A stretch of 64,000 nucleotides of DNA from Enoplosus armatus. Taxonomy: Eukaryota; Chordata; Actinopteri; Centrarchiformes; Enoplosidae. The DNA is taken from contig NC_092192.1 in the NCBI RefSeq assembly GCF_043641665.1, positions 16,151,158 through 16,215,157 on the forward strand. Reading direction: 5' to 3'. Within the stretch, counting starts at the first letter, position 1. Each line of letters opens with the position of its first letter. Below the pieces are notes generated by a model. That model ran no database searches. It had not been told where the DNA came from and saw nothing but the letters and a program-made list of their open reading frames with translations. Below, piece after piece: positions 40,209 to 52,300 of the stretch. A program made the position numbers and the translations under genes.

Positions 40209-40479
40209 TCCCGATGCACCGCACCATACAGAAGTGTGCCACCATGGTCCAAACACCTACCCTCAACTGGATATCCCATTAACTCGTATCGAACAGTTAA
40301 CTGCATGCACGCTAAGGCTTAAACACTGAAGTAACTCTGTTCTTTAAAGAACGTCACTCCGTAAAAGTAAACATCCAGAGGCAAAAAAAGCTCTCACCCC
40401 TCCACCTTGTTTTGATTTAGCAGCAGATAAGAGGCGGAGTTGGATATATGGTGTGTGTCTGCCATCATATGTGTGTGGT

Positions 40480-40511
<32 letters not shown>

Positions 40512-40642
40512 ATGCGGTGTACTCCAGCTTAGCCCATGGCCCGGGGCAGTGAGCTGCATTAGCGGCACTGAGTGAGCTGCCTGGTCCCTCCCTATTAGAG
40601 TGCTGGTGGCAGAGGAGTGTCACTGCCCAGCATGAGGAGAGC

Positions 40643-40721
<79 letters not shown>

Positions 40722-43700
40722 CGAGAGAGATTAACTGCTGCCACACACACACACACACATACATTTACAGTGTTTACCAGAAAGGACAGTTGAAATCCCA
40801 ACAACACGCCAAATGACTATAAATACATTCAGAATCAAAGTATCAAATATCACAATCTCACATTTACACAAAGTAAACCGCAGAAATCATCCTCATCACC
40901 AGCAACAACAGAGAAACAGAGTAACCTGCCAGTAAAAAGCGCTGTGTAAAATTGTCTGTGTTGCACCTTAGAGGCAATAATCACAGATTCGAAGATGGTT
41001 TGAAAGTGCGTGTGACATCCACTGGTTACTGCCTCAGCACAATAACATCCAGTGGCTATTATCGTACAGTGGCGGCAAAAGTACTCAGATTCTTTACTCA
41101 AGTAGAAGCAACAATATCAGAATGTAAAACTACTCTATTACAAGTAAAAGTACTGCATTACAAAACCATACTTAAGTAAATGTAAGCATTATCAACAAAA
41201 ACTACTTGATGTATCAAAATTATTATTACTGATGCTTTAATATTTAAACAGCATTTTAATGGTGATGCTAGTCACCTGATGGAGCTTGAGATCTTTGCAT
41301 GTTCTTCCTGCGTCAAGGTCAGCTGAACTGGAGACCCTGAATTGCCTATAGGTGTGAATGGTTGTGTGTCTATGCGTGTTAGCCCTCTGATAGGCTGGTG
41401 AACCCGGACTAGCACTGAAACAATTAGTCCTTCACTTGGTTAGTTGATCAACTGTGATTGTGGCATTTTTCAATATTTCCTGACATTGTATAGACCATAC
41501 GCTCAATTAAACAAATAATTGGCAGATTAATCGATAATGAAAATAACTCCAGCACCTCCATCCCTAAAACATATAGTAAGCACGTTTATAACCCTGGCAA
41601 AGTGTGCATACTGTTCTGTATATGCTGCTGGATATCATATCATGATCATTTGCTACTAAGCATACATACCCCAGTTTGTGTTTATATTATTGTACAGTTT
41701 GTACAATAATATAAACACAAACTGGGGGTAATGTCACTCTTTCCAGGAAACCATCCCTTTGTTGCATCTGCACAATATTAAACTGACATTTTGGAGTGAA
41801 AAAGACCTGCTTCACTATCAGACTGACCCCAAATTCTTTTTATTGATCCACAAAGCAAACAGTGACTGCTATTTGCTCCGCATCATCCCCATTGTAGATA
41901 CAATACGCTGAATTGTTGACCGACGTCTTAACAGAGTTTTACGGTAGAGAGAAACAGAGAGAGCAAACAGCTCACATGCCGTAACCATGTTGAATTATTG
42001 ACTTGCTTACACATGACATTCACTTTGTACATACTATACCACAAACATCGCCACCTCAGACATTTCCATCACACTGACCCCAAAGCAGCGTTTCAGATCG
42101 GCTCACCTCCCTCACCCGCCCGCCCACCCACTGCGGCCAATCACGGCCTGCAATGTTGATCTGGCCCTTACGTGTGTTTGGACAGCTAATAGCGAGGCGG
42201 ATCAATAGGTCTGATTGAGAGGTCATGTAGGAACATGGCACTTGGATGACCACCAGGGATCCCATTTGATCCCTGATCACATCTCCTCACGGTCCGCGGA
42301 CAACCAGCTGCATTCACAGAAACACCGTAAGAAAAAGAGACCTCTCCATTACTGTTGCTGGAGTGTGAAATCTATAACTCTATACCAAAATAAATCACAA
42401 TATGGAGTGTGTCTATTGTGGTCTTACACTTTCAGTTTCAAGTGTTTATTTCCCTCACATCTTTTCTTTTCTCATCTTAGAATAAAATGGTTATTACACA
42501 TATTATACATTTATTTAGGATTACACTTTTAGTTTAGTACATTTCTATTGCTGACTATTTGTAATTTGAGGAACCACACTGAAAACCAACAAGTTAAGAA
42601 GTTTTATGATTGATGGATTAGAGAGAAAATCACTGCCTTTCATAATGAGACAAAGACAGACGTGAAGATGGAGGGAGAAAACAAGAACCAAACTTCTTGC
42701 CGCTGCTGTGATCTGCTGAGTGAATAAGCATTTCCTTAAATACAATTTCTTAGTAAAGCCTGCTGTAATCTCCTCACACTAATCCCTCTTTCGCTAGCCT
42801 AAACAAAAGAGTAGAAGAAAGCGGGAGGAAAGGGGTAAAACCTCTTTACTCAAATCCCATTTCTTAACCCAGTCCAGGCCACATAAACCCTCCAACTCTT
42901 TTGCTCTGTAAGCCCTGACACAAGCCTTCCTGCTTTCACTTTCCTTAACGACTCTGGATGTGGTTAGAAGTGCAGATTAACAGCTATCCTTTACAGAGCC
43001 AATGGGTAGGAATCATTCGGTTACTCTCATCTGACAAAATACTAAAAACAAAAATCCCAGTGATGAGAATGTGCTGATCACTGGACGATAAGACCTGAAA
43101 TCTACATGAAGATAAATGATCACATTACCGTGACAAATGTAACTTTCATACATCAGCGCATGTGTTTTATATCTCATGTTGGCTCACTTCTGACATATTT
43201 GTCTATTTGATTATAGTAGAACCAGTTAAGATGGTTAGTTGGTTGAACTTGTGGTAAGATGTCATTGTTTGTTGTGGCTGCAGCCCCTTCATAGACAGTA
43301 AATGAAAATGTAAATATGAGGTCAGTAAGAGACTGATAATGTTGATACTTCGATAATTATGTGTTATTGTTCAGCCCAGGAGTTTGTCTGTAAGGCAGTT
43401 TGAACTATACATTTATGCTTTTATTAAGTTTGCAAATGTGCTTTCAAGGGAAAAGGAAAAAGAAAAAACAAAGAAAAAGTGTCATGTAAGTTAAAACTAA
43501 TCCAACGAATCATGTTGTTTATTACAACTCTCTCTTATTACAGCAGGTTAGTCCTTCCGACTTTGTTGTAGCACTGTTGTTGTGTTCCCAGATCTCAGCA
43601 ATTACTTTGGCGAGTGCCATGTTATCATAACCAATAGAAATAATGGCCAAAGCTGAAAATAAGACCCCAATTTTGATAAACTGTAATTATTTTTTCAGCC

Positions 43701-45916
43701 ACATGATTGGAAATGTGTAAATCCAAATCACACTTCCCCAACTCTCTAACTCTCTCTCTCAGTTGTCGTATTCTCACACAGCCCGGCTTGAAGGGCGAGA
43801 TAGTGGCCAGACTTCTGTCAGAGTGATGTGCTTGCAGGGGCTTTCCCATCTCTCCCTCTTACACTGATTGACACTGATACACTGACGCACTGTAAACACG
43901 CTCATACCGCATGTGTGAGTGTGTTTGATGGAGACACAAAGAGAGAAAAGGCAGGGGAGAGTGACGGCGGCGTTAGAGTGTGTATGTTTCTGTGTTATGT
44001 GCACGTGAGCAGGCGTGTGTACTAGTGTGTAAATAGTCAATAATAGCTGACACTTGTCAGCCCTCTGCTCTGTACACACAAAGCCCGTGGTTGAGCCATT
44101 GTTGAACTCCGCCTCTCCACGCCAGCTCCCCCCCCCATCTATCCCTAACTGGGCCTCTCAAGCAGAGATAATTATGCCTATTGTACCCCTTGCACACACA
44201 AACAACGCGCGCGCGCACACACACACACACTTGTTTGTGCTAATTTACACACCCACCCACGTGCCTACTCAACCTAACTGAGTAAAAGATGGCTGCCAGC
44301 ACCCCATCTGCTCCTGCCCAGCTCTCAGCACACTGGGGCAAATGTGAAAGGGGCAAAAATATCCGGAGAAAGTGAACGACAATCAACTTGTTTTGTTGCA
44401 TTGGAAACTGGATTTTAGCGGTTAAAAATGAATGCAGTTCCACATTTCCATGTTGTTTTGTAATTTCTTAGGTAGATCATTTTACAAGAAGCTGCTCATT
44501 GTTAAGTTTTGGTGTTACTGCCATATGTTTGCGTGTGTATGTACATAATAGCGGCACCTTCAGCTGCATTTACTCATTAATGTCCCCCGCTAACCCCCAC
44601 GGCCTGCTCCGTGCCATGTGGGACAGAGGCAGGGGCAGAGGAGGGAGAGGTGAGGGAGGGATGGGGCGAGACTCGAGGGTGGGGGTGAGAGAGGGTCGAC
44701 AGTCGATGGAGTTGTGTTCAATGAGCCCAGGGGACGCCACGTGCTCCCTGTCCTCCTCTGTCACACCACGTCCTGCTGTGCCCAGGCAGCAGGAGCACAA
44801 CAACAGGACGGCCGTCACGCAGCAGATCCGAGCGGAGCCTTAATGTATCCCGAGTTAATGTTTGATGAGCGCTCCGTATTCAGGCAGGTTCATGCAAAAA
44901 CTGAAAATGGCTTTATTGTGTTACTTTTGAGGGGGATGTGTGTGTGTGTGTGTAGGCTTTTACATTTGTACTTTGTAGAAGCGAGTGTGTGTGTGTCAGA
45001 CCAGTGTTTACAAGAGTCCGCGGTGTCCCAGACAAGTGTATCTATTAATGTATTCCTGCTCTGAGTGCACAAGCACAGATTTACAAACACACATCGTGTC
45101 CTAACACACCACTGCTCTCCATGAGGTCCCTCTGCCTTCGTCACCTCTCTCCTCCTGCACCTGTGTGGAGCTTTATGACACATAACTTTTTAATTACTTA
45201 CAGGAAAAGCTGCTGCAGTATGTGCATGTGTGAATAAAGGGGCAATATACATGTATATACACTTCTATCTATATGATGTGCTGTGAACTATTCATGGACT
45301 GTATGAGCACTTTATTATAAATGTCACTAAGAAGCAAAATATTGCCATTAACTTTGAACGTTTCATCATATGCTTCTCTAAAGCTTTGCTTTCAAATTCT
45401 GGTTTCTGCTTTTTACTGTTCAGTGTGTGGCAAATTATTTTTAGAAACAAAAATAAAACTGATTCTTAAAATTTGTTCATTTAATCATTTGCTTATGACT
45501 AGAGCTGCAACAATTAGCTGATCGATTAGTCAATTGACAGAAAATTCATTGGCAACCATTTTGATAATCTGTCAATTGTTTTTGTCATTTTTCAAGCAAA
45601 AATGTAAAAAGAAAGTTAGCTCCAGCTTCTGGAATGTGATACATATGATACGTTTCTCTGTTATATCATTGTAAACAGAATATCTTTGGGTTTTGGACTG
45701 TTATAACAGACATTTTTCACAATTTTCTAACATTTGTTTACAACAAAACAATAAAAAATAAATTGAACTAAAAGAAATCAGAAAATAATCAGCAGATTAA
45801 TCGATTCATCATCATTAAACTCAAGTCAACTCTCCAAACTAATCAGTTCGGTTTAGTTACTATAACTTGCTTATCCCACAAATTGATAAACTCAACCGTA
45901 ATTTTTCAGGTGTTTC

Positions 45917-45965
<49 letters not shown>

Positions 45966-46908
45966 CGTGTGTGTCCACATGGTTGTGTATTGTTGTGTCT
46001 CTGCTGAACTGCTTGACTTCCAGCAGGGACCCCAGGGGGCAGAGGATTGATCTGTAATGTAGCCTGTAAGCGACCTCGCCACCCGGTGACACCCATTAGG
46101 ATCCAAGTTCACATTAAGGCCTGATAACTCAGCATTTACACACTGTCGGGTTAGACTGATTAAATCCACCGAACACACTTTTCCTCTTACAGTTCTCAGG
46201 AAATGTAGTGTACAAACACAAAACTGCCTGTTTAATGAGACACTAGATCAATGCAGATCTATATGCAGGCGAAACACATCTGCATCATCTAGTTCTATCT
46301 CCTAGATGGAGAAGAAGAAGATGGAGAGGAAGTTTGGAGAGTCACTACATAAGAAAATGAGAGGATGAGACTAAAGAAAGTACAAAGTGTTAATGTGTGT
46401 AATCTTGTTTTTTATAATCTCATCCATACATTTCAGCTCTGGGTTTTATGGCCATGTGTGTCAAATCACTGTGCAAATACATAAACAAGACCAAACTGTG
46501 TGGCAGGTGGACATGGTTGGGCATCTTCTGTGGACCACCATGTGGTCGCAGCCATCTGCTGGTCCCAGTCTCTATTCATCGGAGCCACTCATTAGCTTTC
46601 TGCTGGTTAGACTGACGGCCTCGATCTGCAAGCTGAACCCTCTCTGTGTCCCACTGTTGTTTTTTATTCCCGTCCACAAACCCTCCATCTCTCTGTCTCC
46701 GCTCCAGCTCTCCTCCTTCAGATCACTGCTCAGACTAGCATTGTCTCATGAGGGTCACGCACACACACATAAACACACACACACAATGCTTAACTACAGG
46801 CACGGTATGGGACGGGGAAGTGAGAGGGAAATAGGTCAGTCTGCCTGCACCCCTCCCCTCTTAAACCCCGTCACTGTCCTGGCTGGACAGGAAAGTGGGG
46901 CAGGCAAG

Positions 46909-46949
<41 letters not shown>

Positions 46950-48175
46950 CTCCAGATGGGAAACGTGTGTTTGACAAAATGGAACCTGTTGGGGTTCAGA
47001 GGGCACGGCCGCGTTGTGTTATGTCATCAACTCAACCTTCAGACCGGTATGTGATCGTGCTACTGATCAGGGTCTGCACACAACATGAAGCAGACAATTC
47101 AGATTCACCTTTTATTGTTGAATTCAAAAGGAAGGTGGGCAGTCTGATCACTTTTGTAATCTTCCTTTGTATTCAGATGGTGGCCAATCAGAGAGGAGAG
47201 ACACAGGAAGGAGCTGTGGTGGGGTTCAGCCTCCGCTCTGTGGTGGCACAAATGTTGTTTTGAAGGTAGATGACTTGAATGCATCAATACCTCCGACAGA
47301 AGCCAATTAAAACAATATCTATGTATTGAAACTAATGGAGTGAGGAGCTTAGTTTAACAGCACTTATCCTTCGTGCAGACATTTTGCAGCTGAAATGCAT
47401 TTCTGGAAAACACAACTGGCCCTATTTTTTTTATTTTGCGTTGCAATGATACGACTAGCCAATCACAGCCCACCCTTGAGACAAAGTATTGTTTCTGGAA
47501 TTCAAAGAAAGTTCAGGTGATGGTTGAGTGCTTTGACTTGTTGTTTGCAGTGGATTTCAGCAGACAATGCCCCTCTTTCTCAATAGAATACCAGATAACA
47601 TCCTCGGCAGAGTATTTGTTACCACGGAGACAGCAAATTTGAACAACATAAAAGACATGCAAGTCAGTTGCGTGCATGTGATTGTTTGTCTCTCTTCACT
47701 ATATGCCAACCGCCCGCCCCTGCCTTCTGCCCAGTGCATGCTGGGATAGACTCTTGCCTTTCATGATCCTGAACAGGAACACGCATGCGAGGAAAATGAT
47801 GGAATGAATGTTTTTTGTTTTAAAGGGACAGGTGCACGTGTGACCTTTACACAGACATGTATGGATTTACTCGACTGCAACTCTTCCTGCTGTGTTTCTT
47901 AAGCTGAGCATAAGAAATAGTGACAGGCAAGGCAGGTAACCACCCACTCACTCGCATGCAGAGAGCTCTCAGTCACAAAATCAATTTTAATTTTCACATC
48001 TTCATTAGACCCATCCAGAGAATCTTTTACAGGAGAGAGAGGTAGAGAGAGAGTTTGACCGGTGATGTTAGAGTAACTCAAAGAGGTGGTTAAGTGAGAG
48101 GGAGATCAGCATCAATCATGTTTCCCATTGGACTGTTTATATAACCACACATATCTACTGTATATGGATATTCAT

Positions 48176-48208
<33 letters not shown>

Positions 48209-49271
48209 ATGTTGTTGTGCATCCATGTGAGAGTGTTCTTGCTATATTCAGATTACGAACTGTTCTGGGGGGGGGGGGGGGCGGGGCCGGGGTCAAGGTT
48301 GAACACACCGCGAGTGCTTGTTGTGTTTGTGTGTGCCGCATGCTGTCGTAGGGACAACGAACGCCGAGTTCAGTGAGCAGCTCATCATGTTCAACATCTG
48401 ATCCTCACACTCACTGCTCATCAACTGACCTATATACCCCTAATTACACACAGCAGCCTCATGACACAGTGTACACAGCAACACCCCATACATGAAAGAA
48501 ACATTAATGCACACACAGAGGACAGGCACATCCAAACCAGATCAACTGTATTTATGTTTAGGAATCACAGGAGGTCATGTTGTCACTGTGAACCAAACAC
48601 GACGGGAACTCTTCATCTGTGTAGACTTAAAATGTAATAAGAACAGAAAAAACTAAACTAAACTAAAATAATTTGTTAACAGAATATTTTATACAAGAAG
48701 ATGGCAGGTTGGTGTGTGTAAAATATGTGCATGTTTTTTGCTAAAACAAAATGAGAAATTGTGTGTGGAAAAAATAAGAGAATAATATTTAATCAAACTG
48801 AATTTTATAGCCAAAATATGTAGTTCCTTAATGTAGCAGCTTTCTGTCAGATAAGTAAGTGAAGACAAGCAGGAAATACAAAGTACAGTAAAACATAATA
48901 ATAGTGTACATGAAAACTGAAAATGAACTAAAAAAATACACAGAAAATAACAAATTACTGCAACCTTGGTGCATGTGTATGTGTGACACAGTGTCTGTGT
49001 GTTTTGCATACATATAATATAAAACGCCATCTGCCAGGACCTGAGGCCGTTCTTGCCCTACTACCCTCCTTGCTTCTCTTCCTTTGGTTCATTTTTCTCC
49101 TCTTCCTCTCATCCCTCCCTCCTACGTTGTTATTATAGCATTTTAAATGCAGAACATAATCATGCAAACACACATTATATAATCACATAATAAATACTTA
49201 TAATGTATTCACAAACAACTACAACAGACGAAAAGACTGAACATCACATTTCTCTTTCTCCCTCTCTTGTA

Positions 49272-49313
<42 letters not shown>

Positions 49314-52300
49314 TGAGGTTAATGAAGATGAATGTGGGGGCACAGTCCTATTGACATCCTGTGTCTCTAATTGTGGCCCTGTTCTTCAAGGACATGGTGG
49401 TGAGACAAGCAGGGAGAGGACAGAAATAGATCTGATGAGGAGAAACTGTGGAATAGTCATGCGACTTGGAAGAGCGTCTGTCTAATGCAGTGTCAATCAC
49501 AATTATTGACATTAGGGGGGAAAAAAATGTATGTGATGAGATGTAAAAGCAGTGATAGCAGAGAGGGAAATGTCTGTGGAAAGAAGAGGAAGACGAAGGA
49601 GAGTGAGGGAGAAAGGAGGAGGAGGAAGAGGAGGGGGACCAGATCAGTGATCCAGAACAGTGAGCAGACAGAAGACACGAGTTAAGAGTTCGGTCAAACA
49701 TTGAGCACAGCGGCGCATCAGCCGTCCTCACACACAAACAGATACACACACACACAGAAGATAAAGACATACCTAAACCCTATGAAATACATCAACCTGC
49801 CCACCCCTGGGCGATCCAAATGCACTCATGTGATGTCCTACCTGGGACGATGGAAACAGTGTCTCTCTCCCAGGACACAACGCTGACGTACTCCTGCACG
49901 GCAGCGGGGATGAGGCACTTGAACACGGCTACGTTGCCCCGCATCGAGCGCTGGTCCGCCACCCGCACGGTGTAGGGCTCCCTGAAAACTACACAAACGC
50001 ACAAAAGGCAAGATTATCTCCCTACCACTGAATAGTTGAGGTGTGGTGACCCATGATGGTCTAGATGTTGTCTGAGAAGCTTTTCCAGCCAGACTCAAAT
50101 ACATTTTCTTTTTCAAATTTAAAGATTATCTACACAAAATATATTCCATCATCTATCCAGAAGATTTGTTGACAATGGATGAACACCATGGTGATCTCCT
50201 TTTAATCACGCAGTAGTTCTCAGACAAAAACAATAATCTACTCGTGTTTACATCATCAAAAACAACACATTAACACTCCAGAGCAAAACACCCTTTCATC
50301 AATTACCGCAGCACTCCACATGTATTCATTGGAAATTACTGGCCCACTCTTGTGTATTGTTTGAACTCTTCTAATCCTGCCTCTGCTTTCACCACAAATG
50401 GTGCAAGCCGCCATTAAGCAGGATAATCATGGAAATTATTTTCTAGCTTTGGCATGACATCATCATGAAACACTGGTGTGCTGTTTTCGTGCAGAACTTC
50501 ATAAGGAACAGAGTGAGCTGCACATTCAAAGTAAATTGAGGGGTTATTTGGTGCTTCAGTTTATGCAGGTTCATGCAATATTTTACACTCTGTTGAATGA
50601 GTGGGGACTCATTAGCAAAATCACATGAAAGCTAGGACGTATCCGAAGGTTGCTAAGAAACTGGTTCGGAATCCCTTCCCTGGTAACAGACACGATGACA
50701 GCATGCATACATTCCTGCTAAAGCAAGAGGAAACACATGCAAGTGCACGCAAATTTACATCTTCTTTGAACAGTTGAGTTGGATAAAATAGATCTGTCAA
50801 GTTCTTTTGAAATAATATGGAATGAACTACCACTGATGTGAATTTGCACAGACATTGTTGTTAGCCATGAAACAGTAAAGGTGATTCAAGTGAGACCCCT
50901 GTCAATCATTGTTAAATGGCAGGGCGAGTGCAACACCACGGGCGCAAGACTCAAACCCCAAAACAAAGGGTCGGCATCCTGTCTGACCGTAACTTGTGCA
51001 CCAGAGCTGCCGGGGCCCGACAGAGGCCGCTGGCTGCAGGATGTTTGGTTCATGCTAATCCCTCGTCTCCTGAGGCCGGGCTTTATGGTCATGTGGGAAT
51101 GAAGGCAGCAACCGGCTGGCATGCAGCTCAGGGTCCTGGCTGAAATCCTCAACTTGGCACTAGTATTAGTATTAGAATGAATATGAGTATTAGTTCAGGT
51201 CGGTGTTGGGAGGCAGAATATGAAAACAGATGTTGATGGCAGGAGGGAAGGGGGAGGGACAGACTGGCCTGAATGAATGATGGGAAGGAGGAGGGGGAGG
51301 AGGAGGAGGGGGGACAATAGATGCAGTGCAACTCTCATCCAGCTGTAGCTTTTGTTCCAGCTGCGGTTTGATGTAACTGTTCAGTTTCTTCTCCGTGTAT
51401 CTCCGCTGGTTCTAGAGCAGGAGGAACCCAAACTCCCAGACGTACTATTTTACTTTAGATGAGGTCTTTCGCTTATTAAAGAAGCCTCTCGCGGTCCAAT
51501 CAATGGAAAGCACCAATTAGGTTTGTTAATGAGAGATAATTAAAGAAGTGTGCTGTGGCTATATTTAGTCTGGCACAAGAGGACAGTTTGAAGAACGAGG
51601 GAGCAGGGAGGAGAAGGAGGACAGGAAAGAGAATATGATGGCAACAGAGGCAGCTTTTGGTCAACAGCTCCAAAAATAGACTACCTACAATATCTACTTG
51701 TGTTTACTGATTGATTCTGTATTCTAACTGAGCCCTGAAAATAATTAATTTCTTCTGTGATAGCTGAAATGAGGCATGAGATGTTTTGGTTTGTACAGTA
51801 ATAGTATATAAAAAAATTTAATAAATATTCCCCTGTTTTAGGTTAGCATATATAGCCGTAAGAAATGGTTAACTTAAGACCACATCTCCTTATCCCTAGG
51901 TGTTGAATTACTTTTCACACCTTGCAAAGCTTTAAAAGGCATTGCTTGGAAATATCCAAGAGGCTGTCAAGTTCCTGGTGGCCTTTTAAAAAGTGAAGGA
52001 TTGTTGATGAGGATGAGCCGGTAATGTGATATAACCTATTGTCACACTTTTTCCTCCTCGTTTGATCTGGTTATATCATCTTAAAATCACATTGGAGTTG
52101 CTACTTAACTCTAAGCACTGTAGGGTTTGTGTTTTGGATTTCCTCCTACCAGATGGTGCCATGCTGTAGATGGAGCTGAAGGGGTTATGTGGGTATAAAG
52201 TGCAGTGGTCATCACCAGCTCAGTCAAATAGGTGTGAGCGGAGGCCGAGGCCTGGTGTAGTAAGTGATGCAGATGTTCTCTCTGTAGACTGTGTTCTAGG

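Larger units (their letters stand above)
32905..49841 (-). other. dscaml1: dscaml1 intron 3 (16.9 kb)
   Basis: The largest intron and the main repeat store: GA/CT tracts (34245-34310, 34948-35060, 39618-39645, 40639-40730), CA/GT tracts (35172-35209, 45920-45974, 46912-46949, 48177-48207, 49274-49310), a pile-up of interspersed repeats with a perfect palindrome (41066-41730), and a further repeat copy (45502-45810). Repeat-poor blocks at 34440-34640 and 36700-36850 may be regulatory. None of the open frames resembles an Ig exon or any protein I know. Confidence 0.8.

Noticed and set aside
46387..46974. 195-residue open frame on the plus strand
   Set aside because: It runs into a CA microsatellite (HTHTHT run), has low-complexity composition and no homology that I recognise.
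32905..49841. Insect-style clusters of alternative Ig exons in the 16.9-kb intron
   Set aside because: No open frame there shows the Ig Cys-Trp-Cys pattern or similarity to exons 3-5; only repeats and unique noncoding sequence were seen.
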